Below are positions 7,279-14,893 of a stretch of DNA of 25,590 nt, piece after piece. The position numbers and the translations under genes were made by a program. The notes under the pieces were generated by a model. The model searched no databases and had not been told where the DNA came from. It saw nothing but the letters and a program-made list of their open reading frames with translations. Numbering within the stretch: the first letter of the stretch is position 1; each line of letters starts with the position of its first letter. Origin of the DNA: JBBDNV01 sp040877415 (lineage in GTDB: Bacteria; Planctomycetota; Planctomycetia; Pirellulales; PALSA-1355); NCBI GenBank assembly GCA_040877415.1, contig JBBDNV010000085.1:1-25590 (forward strand). Direction: 5' to 3'.

Positions 7279-8634
7279 CTACACGTCGACGCGCTTCCAG
7301 CCGCCGTGAGTGAAGCGGAAACAAACGAGCGCGCAGCGCACCGCCAGATCGGCCACCATGGCGTACCAGGCGCCCGTTACGCCCCAGTGCCAGGCCAGCA
7401 CGAGCAAGTAAGCAACCGGCAGGCGGACCCCCAAGAAACCGATAAACGTAAAGGCCAGCGGCCAGCGCGTATCGCCTGCCCCGCGCAGCGCTCCGGTAAG
7501 CACCTGCACGAGCGCCAAGATCGGCATCGCCAGCCCCACGATGCGCAACAGCGACGGCGCAACGGCTGCCACGCCGGTCTGTTCGGCGCTCAAGAAAAGT
7601 CCGACCAACTGCGGGGCGTCGAAGAAAAACACCAGCCCGACCACGGTCAGCAGCGTGCCGCTTGCTGCGCAAGCCACGAGCACGCTGCGGCCGGCTTGCC
7701 GGTAATCGCCGGCGCCCAGATATTGGCCGACCAGCGTGGCCGCGGCAATCTCGAAGGCGTAGCCCGGCAGATAGGCCAGCGATTCGACCCGAATCGCCAC
7801 GCCGTGCGCGGCCACTTCGTCGGTCGACAATCGATTGACGATCGAGAGAAAGACCAACTGCAGGCCGATCACCGACATCACGTCGATTCCGCCCGGAAAG
7901 CCGATCCGCAGAATCCGCCGCATCAACGCCGGTTCGGGCCGCAAAAGCCGGCGCTCGATCCGCAAGCCCGCCCGGCCGCGCAGCAAGACGGCAAACGGGA
8001 TCAATCCGCCCATGGCATGTCCGCAGGTCGTGCCGATTGCCAGTCCATCCCACCCCAATTCGGGAAAGGGGCCGGCGCCCGTGACCAGCGACCAGGAGAC
8101 TCCAATGTTGACGGCGTTGACGACGATCATCGTCACCAGGCCGGTCAGCATGTCGCCGGCTCCGCGCAAGCAGCCGATGCCGACCTGTTCGAGCATCATC
8201 AACGGCAGCACGGGAATCAGAATCCGCAAGTAGCGCGTCGCCAGCTCGGCCGGCTCGCCTTCGAGCTGCAACAGCGCGGCGAAATGGTCCCCCCACAGCA
8301 CCCCGGCGGCGGTGAAGACAATCGCCAGGATGCCGCCCAAAACGAACGATTGGTTCGTCACCCGATTGGCAGCCGCCCAGTCGCCGGCGCCGACAAATCG
8401 GGCCGTCATGGCTACGGCGCCAATCGCCACGACGGCGAACAGATTGGTGAACAGCCACAGCGAATAGCCGACCAGCGTCATGGCCGCCAGGTCCGACTCG
8501 CCCAGATAATGGCCCGCCAGCAGCGTGTCGGCAAAGCCGACCAGCATGATGAGCAGTTGCTCGACCATGACCGGCCACACGAGCCTCAACAGTGGCCCGA
8601 GGGAACCCTGATGCTGGTGAATGGGAGCGCGCAC
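7279..8634 (-). CDS. MATE-family multidrug/metabolite efflux transporter
   Basis: This 451-residue membrane protein fits the MATE family (PF01554, two repeats), which exports cationic drugs or metabolites in exchange for Na+ or H+. The first repeat begins LVWPVMVEQLLIMLVGFADTLLAG, the family's typical opening helix. The second begins IGFPGGIDVMSVIGLQLVFLSIVNRLS, with the matching helix and the conserved IGFP. Paired motifs such as GCLRGAGDMLTG and GALRGAGDTRWPLAF occupy equivalent positions in the two halves, as expected for the pseudo-symmetric 12-helix fold. The length is standard for MATE. The start codon is GTG at 8634, with no obvious ribosome binding site. It is divergent from the next gene upstream, which has its own promoter. 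The substrate cannot be predicted. Confidence 0.92.
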   Translation of the reverse strand: MRAPIHQHQGSLGPLLRLVWPVMVEQLLIMLVGFADTLLAGHYLGESDLAAMTLVGYSLWLFTNLFAVVAIGAVAMTARFVGAGDWAAANRVTNQSFVLGGILAIVFTAAGVLWGDHFAALLQLEGEPAELATRYLRILIPVLPLMMLEQVGIGCLRGAGDMLTGLVTMIVVNAVNIGVSWSLVTGAGPFPELGWDGLAIGTTCGHAMGGLIPFAVLLRGRAGLRIERRLLRPEPALMRRILRIGFPGGIDVMSVIGLQLVFLSIVNRLSTDEVAAHGVAIRVESLAYLPGYAFEIAAATLVGQYLGAGDYRQAGRSVLVACAASGTLLTVVGLVFFFDAPQLVGLFLSAEQTGVAAVAPSLLRIVGLAMPILALVQVLTGALRGAGDTRWPLAFTFIGFLGVRLPVAYLLVLAWHWGVTGAWYAMVADLAVRCALVCFRFTHGGWKRVDV

Positions 8635-8721
8635 GCCAGGCGAATTCGAGTGTCGGGCAAGTCGGATAGCACGATGATTAGAGCGTCTCGCGGCCCGAGG
8701 TCAAATCGAAGCCAGCGGCTG

Positions 8722-8750
8722 TTGACACGGACCACTGCGGCCGCTAGAGT
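8722..8750 (+). promoter_or_regulatory. Sigma70-like promoter upstream of the CPIC protein gene
   Basis: A perfect -35 box, TTGACA (8722-8727), is followed after exactly 17 bp by TAGAGT (8745-8750), which matches four of six -10 positions. It points to the plus-strand gene at 8794 and may drive the small cassette that follows. Confidence 0.5.
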
Positions 8751-8793
8751 CGGGTATTGGTCGGACCGCCTTTGCTAAAGCTGTGCGAAGCGT

Positions 8794-9195
8794 ATGGCGG
8801 TTGATTCGATGCGCCGACTCGTGAAAAACGCCTCTGTCTGGGCATTCTCGGCCCTGTTCGGCTGCATCTCCCTGTTTGGGCCCGGCTGGCACTGTTTCGT
8901 CGGCCACCAATTCCACGCGTCGCGCACGTGGCTCGGCGAATGCGGCCATCACGACCACGCGCTAGTGGGCGATGCGGGGCACTCCGACGACGACGGCCAA
9001 CAGGGGGCTCGCTGGGCGAATGCTCACCAGGACGACGACTGCCCGATCTGCAAGTTCTTTGCCCAGGCGCAGTGGGCTTTTGCGATACGCCCGGCTGAGT
9101 TTGAAATTGCCGCTTCCGAATTCATCTCTCCTGCTGAACAAGCTTTCTGGGTTGCTTGTGTCGGCCTCTATCATTCGCGAGCGCCCCCGGGCTAG
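8794..9195 (+). CDS. Small exported His/Asp-rich protein with a CPIC motif (DUF2946-like)
   Basis: This is a 133-residue protein of unknown function. A hydrophobic N-terminal segment (about residues 13-33, SVWAFSALFGCISLFGPGWHC) could be a signal peptide or membrane anchor. It is followed by a His/Asp cluster (GHHDHALVGDAGHSDDD, then HQDDDCPICKFFAQAQ). The CPIC-F-x-A-Q motif after an acidic and His-rich stretch resembles DUF2946-type proteins, often small exported proteins near metal-related genes. Metal binding is therefore a reasonable inference, not a demonstrated function. The gene has a promoter 44-72 bp upstream. The ATG at 8794 lacks a strong ribosome binding site, and an ATG at 8809 is possible. 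The neighbours downstream are a pseudopilin and a PEP-CTERM protein. Confidence 0.68.
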   Translation: MAVDSMRRLVKNASVWAFSALFGCISLFGPGWHCFVGHQFHASRTWLGECGHHDHALVGDAGHSDDDGQQGARWANAHQDDDCPICKFFAQAQWAFAIRPAEFEIAASEFISPAEQAFWVACVGLYHSRAPPG

Positions 9196-9550
9196 CTCGC
9201 CGATCTGAATCGCGCCCCGGAGAAACGCTGGGCAAATGTGCGCTCGTTGAGCGCGCTTCGTGAGTTGCGCTGCGCCGGTCGAATTGGACTGGCGACTCGA
9301 CCGCGCGCGTCGGGCATGCCCCATGCCTTGGCGACGCGGCTACACGCATGCGAAGTGAGACAAGCGACCATCCTGCGGCGCGCGTACCTCCGTTCCCGGC
9401 GGGCGCATCCGAGCGATTGCGGTCCGACCAAACCGTGCTCGTGCGCCTCCGGGACGGAGCTGATCGAGCTGTGCCCTTTGTGATCAGTTCGCCTGATGCG
9501 CGGGCAATATCCGCGTGCCGGCCATGGGTTGCAAACCGGAGATTCGTACC
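9196..9550. other. Intergenic region with a small hairpin
   Basis: This 355-bp stretch separates the CPIC protein from the pseudopilin gene. It contains a perfect 6-bp stem, GCGCTC-GTT-GAGCGC, at 9240-9254. There are short open frames on both strands, but their composition (Arg/Ala/Cys-rich, no domain) suggests that they are not genes. No convincing promoter is visible. Confidence 0.5.
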
Positions 9551-10285
9551 ATGAACCGCCGAAGCGCTTTTTCGCTTGTCGAGCTGTTGGTCGTCATCGC
9601 CATCATCGGGGTACTGGTCGGCTTGCTGCTGCCGGCCGTGCAAGCCTCGCGCGCCAGCGCGCGGCGGGCCAACTGCGCGAGCAACCTGCGGCAAGTCGGC
9701 TTTGCCATCATGCGGTTCTGCGACAGCCACGGCGGACGCTGGCCCGAGACGACGCACACCAGCAAGCCCGATCCCATGACCTTCAAGTACACCAAGGCCT
9801 GGATCTATACGATCGCGCCCTACATGGAGGACGTGGATGCCATTCGCATTTGTCCGGATGACCTCGCGGGCGAGCTGCGGCTCCTGGGCAAGGGAACGAG
9901 TTACACGCTCAACGGCTATCTCTCGATAGAAACCGCCTGGTTTTCTTCCCAACAGCCGTTCGACAACCTTCGCAAGGTCCAGTCCACGTCGCAGGCCATC
10001 GTGGCATTCGAACTCTCCGAAAACAAAGACAAGGGCGCGATGAGGACCCAAAATCCCGCGGACCTCGACGTGTTCAACGATCACGTTCATTCGTTCAGTT
10101 GGTTCACTACGTCGCGCATCAAGGCCGGCTTGGTGTTCCAGGCGATCAGCGCCGAGGTGGCCGTCGATCGGCACGGCGGGTCGACGCACTTTCTGTATGC
10201 CGACGGGCACGTGGAGCTGATCTCGAGCGAGCAGATTCAAGAGTGGGCCACGCGTCCGTTTAACTTTGCCAAGCCGCCGTCGTGA
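9551..10285 (+). CDS. Type II secretion-type pseudopilin with H-X9-DG C-terminal motif (DUF1559-like)
   Basis: This prepilin-like exported protein has 244 residues. The N-terminus, MNRRSAFSLVELLVVIAIIGVLVGLLLPAVQ, is a class III prepilin leader: a short basic leader, cleavage before the FSLVELL segment, the conserved Glu5, and a hydrophobic helix. The sequence ASRASARRANCASNLRQVGFA right after it is typical of the planctomycete DUF1559 family. Near the C-terminus, DRHGGSTHFLYADGHVELIS contains His, nine residues, then Asp-Gly: the H-X9-DG motif of prepilin-processing-associated C-termini. The ATG at 9551 is chosen because GGAG lies 8 bp upstream and the leader begins there; the in-frame ATG at 9515 would add 12 residues before it. 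The PEP-CTERM gene follows 171 bp downstream. The role of these proteins is unknown. Confidence 0.9.
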   Translation: MNRRSAFSLVELLVVIAIIGVLVGLLLPAVQASRASARRANCASNLRQVGFAIMRFCDSHGGRWPETTHTSKPDPMTFKYTKAWIYTIAPYMEDVDAIRICPDDLAGELRLLGKGTSYTLNGYLSIETAWFSSQQPFDNLRKVQSTSQAIVAFELSENKDKGAMRTQNPADLDVFNDHVHSFSWFTTSRIKAGLVFQAISAEVAVDRHGGSTHFLYADGHVELISSEQIQEWATRPFNFAKPPS

Positions 10286-10456
10286 TTCGCTCCCTGACCT
10301 TTTGAAACAGGAGGACCGCTCATGCGTTTCGATACGAGTTGATGCAAAGCCTTCCCATGATGCGCGCCGGCGCATGACGTAGCAACAAACGCTTCCGGGG
10401 AGAAACTTGCATCTTGGACTAGACTATTCCACCCATTGAGATGAAAGGTTTTTCCC

Positions 10457-11224
10457 ATGCGTGTTTCGACTCTTGTTTTTGTGTCAATTCTATTCGCCGC
10501 GTCCACCGCGCGCGCGCAACACGACGACGTCGTTCCCTACGAGTTCGGCGGAAAAGTCGCCACCGGCGGCCACGACGACGTGCTGGGCACGGACCACGTC
10601 GTCGAGCGCGTCTTTGGCTACGATTTCGGCGAGGACCTGATGGATCCGTTCGTGATCGGCGATCCAGGTTTCAATAACGGGGCGTTTGCGATCGGCGTTT
10701 ACCCGAACGACGGCTTGCTGCCGGCCAATAAAACGCTCGGCTTCAACGTGCTGACGAATCTTCAGTATTGGGACGGCACGGGCGGCGTGTCTTTCGCGGC
10801 CGCCCCGGTCGACGTGGAACTCGGGCTCAGACGCGGCAGCAACACCGTGCTGGTGAGTGGCACCGGCCAAAGCGGCACCGTGCCCACGATCGGCAGCACG
10901 GGCCCTGGGCGGCTGCACGTGCATCTCGAGTCGCAACTGAACTACACCGACGGAACGGATCCCGATCCGCCCAACGCGCCGGACGGAATCTACCTGGTCG
11001 CTTTGGAGCTCGCGTTGCCGGATTCGGGGCTTGCGGATTCGGACCCGATTTACGTCGTCTACAACAGCAACCTGGACGAGGAGGTCCACGACGCCGCGAT
11101 TGATTGGGTGCAGGAAAATCTGGTGCCAGAGCCTGCGAGCTGGGCCTTGATGGCGGCGGCGCTGGCCGCTTTGGCGGCCAGCGGTTGGCGAAAGCGTGGG
11201 GGCGTGCCACTGCCAGGCGAGTGA
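10457..11224 (+). CDS. PEP-CTERM sorting-domain protein, His/Asp-rich N-terminus
   Basis: This is an exported protein of 255 residues. It has a signal peptide (residues 1-20, ending STARA) and a mature N-terminus beginning QHDDVVPYEFGGKVATGGHDD. The C-terminus, VPEPASWALMAAALAALAASGWRKRG, is a textbook PEP-CTERM sorting signal: VPEP, a hydrophobic helix, then a basic cluster. In this system an exosortase cleaves the signal and the protein is anchored or secreted at the outer envelope. The central region has no named domain, but patterns such as RVFGYDFGED, FVIGDPGFN, YWDGTGGVSF, DGIYLVALEL and PIYVVYNSNLDEE look like a conserved family of planctomycete surface proteins. I cannot name it safely. 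AAAGG lies 7 nt before the ATG. The repeated HDD motifs echo those of the CPIC protein in the same cassette. Confidence 0.85.
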   Translation: MRVSTLVFVSILFAASTARAQHDDVVPYEFGGKVATGGHDDVLGTDHVVERVFGYDFGEDLMDPFVIGDPGFNNGAFAIGVYPNDGLLPANKTLGFNVLTNLQYWDGTGGVSFAAAPVDVELGLRRGSNTVLVSGTGQSGTVPTIGSTGPGRLHVHLESQLNYTDGTDPDPPNAPDGIYLVALELALPDSGLADSDPIYVVYNSNLDEEVHDAAIDWVQENLVPEPASWALMAAALAALAASGWRKRGGVPLPGE

Positions 11225-11296
11225 GCTCCCCAAGCAGGCGGCCTGCGGTCGGGATGCACCGGCGTCGCCGGCCGCACGCGCCGCCGCTAAGGAGAT

Positions 11297-12574
11297 TCAG
11301 GCGAACAACTCGGTGATCACTTTGCCGCCGCCCGCGATCTTCATCGGGCGTCCGCTGCGACTGGTGAAGTTGGTTTCCAGCGAAATGCCCAACGCCTTGC
11401 AGACGGTGGCCATCACGTCCTCCGAGGCGTAGGGCTCGGTGTCGACGTCGGTGCCGTCGGCGGTGGTGCGCCCGACGGCGATGCCGCCCTTCATGCCGGC
11501 GCCGCCCAATACGACGCTCCAACTACGGGCCCAATGGTCGCGGCCGGCGTTGCCGTTGATGCGCGGCGTGCGCCCAAACTCGCCCATCCAGATGATGGCC
11601 GTGTCGGCGAGTATGCCACGTTCGTCGAGATCGCTCACCAGGGCACTCATGGCTTGATCCAATTCGGGCAGCTTGGAGTTGTTCAACGTGTTGAAGTTAT
11701 CCTGATGCGTGTCCCAGCCGCCCATATCCACTTCGACGAAGGCCACGCCCTGCTCGACCAGCCGGCGGGCCATCAGGCAGCCTCGGCCAAAATCCGAATT
11801 GCCATAGCGCTTGCGCATCGCTTCGCTTTCCTGGTTGACCTGGAAGGCGTCCATTTGCCTGGTGGTCATCAAGGCGACGGTTTTTTCCAGGATGTCGGCA
11901 TGATCGAGGGCCGATTGGCCGCGCCCTTGAGCGACGAAGTTCTTTTCGAGCGCGGCGAGCATTTGCATCCGTTGGCCGAGGCGGTACGAATCGACGTCCA
12001 TTTTCAGATTGCGCACGTCGCCGTTAGCGCCTACGACAAACGGCGCATAGGTCATGCCCAGAAAGCCCGGGCCCACGCTGCTGCCGCCGACCGCGACAAA
12101 CGGGGGAATCTCAAGCGCGAGCGATTTGGTTTGCTCTGCCAGCATGCGGCTGATCACCGAGCCGTATCCCGGGTGTTCGATGTTGGGATTCGGGACGTAG
12201 CCGGTGTGCATGTAATAGCGGCCCCGATTGTGATCGGCCTCGCGGGTGCTCATCGAGCGGACGATGGCCAGGTGATGCATCTGTTTGGCCAACAGCGGCA
12301 GGTGTTCGCAGATTTGTTCGCCGCCGGAGGTGCCGATCGGCTGAAAGGGTCCGCCGGTGGGCGCGGCCGGCTTCAGGTCCCAGATGTCGATCGTGGCGGG
12401 TCCGCCGCCCATCCACAGCAGAATGGCGGCCTTGTGCCGCTTCTTTAAGTCTTCGGCATGGGCCCGCAGCGCCGTGGTCAAGGAGATGGCCGGCCAGGCC
12501 AGCGCCGATGCGCCGGCGAGGTGTTCGAGAAAATGGCGGCGGGTCATTCCGCGTGGCACGCGCGAAAGGTTCAT
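11297..12574 (-). CDS. DUF1501 family protein, Tat-exported
   Basis: This 425-residue protein belongs to DUF1501 (PF07394), an alkaline phosphatase/sulfatase-fold family greatly expanded in planctomycetes. TRRHFLEHLAGASALAWPAIS near residues 11-31 is a twin-arginine signal (T-R-R-x-F-L), which implies folded export. Family landmarks follow: AILLWMGGGPATIDIWDLKP (about 49-68), HLPLLAKQMHHLAIVRSM, VDMGGWDTHQDNF, and IIWMGEFGRTPRINGNAGRDHW, which contain the Asp and His residues of the metal site. The enzyme's substrate is unknown. The ATG at 12574 is 7 bp after the stop of the DUF1553 gene, and TAGG, overlapping that stop, can serve as a ribosome binding site. The two genes are therefore almost certainly one translationally coupled operon, as in other planctomycetes. 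Confidence 0.93.
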   Translation of the reverse strand: MNLSRVPRGMTRRHFLEHLAGASALAWPAISLTTALRAHAEDLKKRHKAAILLWMGGGPATIDIWDLKPAAPTGGPFQPIGTSGGEQICEHLPLLAKQMHHLAIVRSMSTREADHNRGRYYMHTGYVPNPNIEHPGYGSVISRMLAEQTKSLALEIPPFVAVGGSSVGPGFLGMTYAPFVVGANGDVRNLKMDVDSYRLGQRMQMLAALEKNFVAQGRGQSALDHADILEKTVALMTTRQMDAFQVNQESEAMRKRYGNSDFGRGCLMARRLVEQGVAFVEVDMGGWDTHQDNFNTLNNSKLPELDQAMSALVSDLDERGILADTAIIWMGEFGRTPRINGNAGRDHWARSWSVVLGGAGMKGGIAVGRTTADGTDVDTEPYASEDVMATVCKALGISLETNFTSRSGRPMKIAGGGKVITELFA

Positions 12575-12581
12575 CGTGCAC

Positions 12582-14255
12582 CTAGTGGTTCAGAATGAAT
12601 TCATTGCTGTTGAGCACGGCCCACCAGACGTCTTGCAGCGCGGCGACCGCGTCGCCGTTGCGCAACTGCAACAGCTCGTTGGCCAGCCCGATTTCCTGCG
12701 ACGTCGGCCGGCGCGCCAAGGCCGCCAGATACAGGTGGTTGATCTTGGCGGCGTTCTTCATTTTCGGGTCGGTCGCCACGCGATACAAGAAGCTGCCCTT
12801 TTCGACGTTCGTGGCCTTCTTGATCAGATCGCCGTTCATCATCATCAGCGTCTGCGGGATGGTGCCGTTGAAAGTGGTCGTTTCCGCGTTGTCGTCGGTG
12901 CCGAAGGCCAACGTGAACTGATCGAGCCACTCGCGCTTCGTGGCTTCCCGCTTTTCGTAGCTGGTTTCGGTGTTTTGCGCCTCGGTCGCCACCAGCAACG
13001 ACTCGTAAAGCTCCTCGGCCCGCATCTGCCGCAGATAGAAGCGGCTGAACAGGGGCTTTTCGCCCAGCAGCGGATCGTCCCGCTTGTTGCGCGGCGCGAA
13101 CTTGCTCGACAACCCGTACGCCTCGCTCAACAGGATCCAGCGCATCACCTCCTTTTGATCGTAGCCGTGCGCCTTGAATTCGCCCGCCAGCGCGGCGAGC
13201 AATTCCGGGTGGGTGGGCGCATTGTGGGGGCCCATGTCATCCACGGGCTTGGTGAAGCCGTAGCCGAGGAAATGTCCCCACAGCCGATTCACAAGCGCGG
13301 TCGCCAGATTCTCGGAACCCACGATCAGGTTCGATAGTTCCGTGCGGCGGTCGACTTCGCTGACGTAGCCGCTTTTGTTTTTCAGCTCGGTGCCGTCGAC
13401 AAACACTGGAAAGGCGGCCTTCGACAGCCCGCTGCGCAGCTCATAGAACAGCACGGCTTCCTCGGGCTGGTTGTTCTCGCCGGCGAAATCCTGGTTCACC
13501 AGTTCGATCGATTCGATGTAGCGGCGGTCGCGGTACCGGCGCAGGGCCCGCGTCTGGCGGAAGAAGGCATTCATTTCCCAGAACTGATTTTGCTTCCAAT
13601 CGTTGAACGGATGATTGTGGCACTGCGTGCACTGGATCTGCAGGCCGAGGAAGATTTGCGCGGTCTGGGCCGTGGCCTGGGCGGCGTTGTCCTCCAATTT
13701 TCCGGCCAGAAAATTGACGAAGCCGTTGAAGCCCTCTTCGCCCGGCTTGCTCACGCCCTTGGCGGCGATCAACTCATAGACCAGTCGATCGTAAGGCATG
13801 TTGCGCGCTAAAGCGGCGCGAAGCGACTGCTCGAGACCTTCACGGTTGACCAGCGAGCGGCGCTCGGTGCCGCCGCGCCCGATGAGAAGGTTGGTCCAGA
13901 GCGTGGTCCAGTTGCGGGCGTACTCGTCGGCGTATTCGTCGCCCAGCAGGCGGTCGACCAGTTGGCGCTTGCGCTGGTCGGGCCGCTGGCCGAGAAACCG
14001 CTCGAGCTCCTCGACCTTGGGGACGCGCCCCACAACGTCGAGAAACGCGCGGCGGCACCATTCGCCGTCAGTGGCCTCCGGCGAGGGCGCCACGCCGGCG
14101 GATTCCCAATGACGACGGAGGTGGTCGTTGACAAGCGTTACTTGCGGGAGGGGGGGGTTAGGGGCCGAGTCGTCGTCGGCCGCGCTGGCCGCGCGCGGCA
14201 TGGCCGCAATGGTCAACAAAGATGCGACAATTGCGGCCCGCGCCGGCCCGAGCAT
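12582..14255 (-). CDS. DUF1549/DUF1553 domain-containing protein
   Basis: This exported protein is built from the planctomycete DUF1549 (PF07583) and DUF1553 (PF07587) domains. A signal peptide (MLGPARAAIVASLLTIAAMPRAASA) is followed by DUF1549, with WCRRAFLDVVGRVP, NWTTLWTNLLIGR and the haem-type CTQCHNHPFNDW motif. DUF1553 then has SENLATALVNRLWGHFLGYGF, a GPHNAPTHPELLAAL stretch and, near the end, LYLAALARRPTSQEI. The CxxCH motif suggests cytochrome-like haem attachment or metal binding, but these families usually carry only one. The start is uncertain: 14255 gives a perfect signal peptide, while 14309 and 14453 are in-frame ATGs that add residues without similarity. It is the first gene of the pair with DUF1501, and the proteins probably act together outside the cytoplasm. 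Confidence 0.9.
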   Translation of the reverse strand: MLGPARAAIVASLLTIAAMPRAASAADDDSAPNPPLPQVTLVNDHLRRHWESAGVAPSPEATDGEWCRRAFLDVVGRVPKVEELERFLGQRPDQRKRQLVDRLLGDEYADEYARNWTTLWTNLLIGRGGTERRSLVNREGLEQSLRAALARNMPYDRLVYELIAAKGVSKPGEEGFNGFVNFLAGKLEDNAAQATAQTAQIFLGLQIQCTQCHNHPFNDWKQNQFWEMNAFFRQTRALRRYRDRRYIESIELVNQDFAGENNQPEEAVLFYELRSGLSKAAFPVFVDGTELKNKSGYVSEVDRRTELSNLIVGSENLATALVNRLWGHFLGYGFTKPVDDMGPHNAPTHPELLAALAGEFKAHGYDQKEVMRWILLSEAYGLSSKFAPRNKRDDPLLGEKPLFSRFYLRQMRAEELYESLLVATEAQNTETSYEKREATKREWLDQFTLAFGTDDNAETTTFNGTIPQTLMMMNGDLIKKATNVEKGSFLYRVATDPKMKNAAKINHLYLAALARRPTSQEIGLANELLQLRNGDAVAALQDVWWAVLNSNEFILNH

Positions 14256-14431
14256 GTGGCAAGTGGAGTGCCCCGCAAACAACGCAATGAATCCCTGCGT
14301 CAATGCCATATCAGGCTTAGGTTGTCGAGCTATTGCCTCCCCGGTTGGCCGCAGCCAGTTGTTACTTTTCCTTTCGCGGTGAACTTGGCCGGGCAGGCGA
14401 TTCTTGGTATGGCCGACGTCGTGTCGGTGGG

Positions 14432-14446
14432 TTGCACCTTGTGCAA
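14432..14446. promoter_or_regulatory. TTGCAC-N3-GTGCAA palindrome, possible operator
   Basis: The 15-bp perfect inverted repeat TTGCAC-CTT-GTGCAA lies about 175 bp upstream of the likely DUF1553 start. Its size and symmetry suit a dimeric helix-turn-helix repressor site. There is no regulator gene beside it, so the assignment is only an inference. Confidence 0.3.
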
Positions 14447-14519
14447 ATCGCAATAAAAATCGTACGGAGGACTGCGGTTTATTGCAGAAAATTTCGTTTC
14501 TGCCAGGTTCCGGCTACGT

Positions 14520-14554
14520 GTATCGTTTTGAAACATATGTATCATTTCGAAACA
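14520..14554. repeat. 16-bp direct repeat at 19-bp period
   Basis: GTATCGTTTTGAAACA (14520-14535) and GTATCATTTCGAAACA (14539-14554) differ at two positions. The 19-bp period puts both copies on nearly the same face of the helix, as for tandem activator or repressor sites upstream of the DUF1553 operon on the minus strand. Confidence 0.55.
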
Positions 14555-14564
14555 GCGAAATGCA

Positions 14565-14613
14565 ACAGGCGAGTAGGAACCCTTAGACTGCATTCGGGTC
14601 CCAACTCGCCTGT
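14565..14613. repeat. 18-bp inverted repeat around a 13-nt loop
   Basis: Positions 14565-14582 and 14596-14613 are complementary at 16 of 18 positions (outer arms ACAGGCGAGT and ACTCGCCTGT). The resulting hairpin would be very stable as RNA. It lies beyond the 3' end of the ABC exporter gene and before the DUF1553 operon, so it may act as a 3'-end structure or be a REP-like element. There is no U-tract. Confidence 0.6.
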
Positions 14614-14893
14614 CAGTTTGCGGAAATCGTTGTTCCTTCCTTAAACGTCCGAGCCGGCCTCACTGTTCCGTTCAGCTCGTAAGTCGTTCGGTCCTACAAC
14701 GTTCCCGCGATTCTTCGACCACACCTCTTCCACCAGCCGGCCCCGAGTCCATGGCTCTTCTCTGTTCCGGCCCCGCCAGTCGAGTTCGTGGCCTCTTCCA
14801 TTCCTGGCCTCCCCTAAGAGCAAAAGGCGCGCCAAGGAGGCGGCATGGGTCGGAAAAACGAAAAACCGTTCCCCTTATTAACACCGACAAGCC

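Larger units (their letters stand above)
14256..14893. other. Long spacer between the ABC exporter and the DUF1553 operon
   Basis: This 638-bp spacer has no supported gene. It is unusually structured: palindromes at 14413-14427 (CCGAC/GTCGG), 14432-14446 (TTGCAC-CTT-GTGCAA) and 14484-14503 (GCAGAAA/TTTCTGC), a 16-bp direct repeat at 14520-14554, and an 18-bp inverted repeat at 14565-14613. The part from about 14640 to 14835 is open in one minus-strand frame of 64 codons, beginning with TTG, with Trp and charged residues but no recognised family. Confidence 0.6.

Noticed and set aside
7246..8778. Plus-strand open frame of 510 codons opposite the MATE gene
   Set aside because: The composition is dominated by Gln, His, Arg and Asp, typical of an antisense shadow. 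The MATE motifs on the minus strand are convincing.
9122..10375. Minus-strand open frame of 417 codons across the pseudopilin gene
   Set aside because: It has no domain and runs antisense to a clear prepilin leader and H-X9-DG motif.
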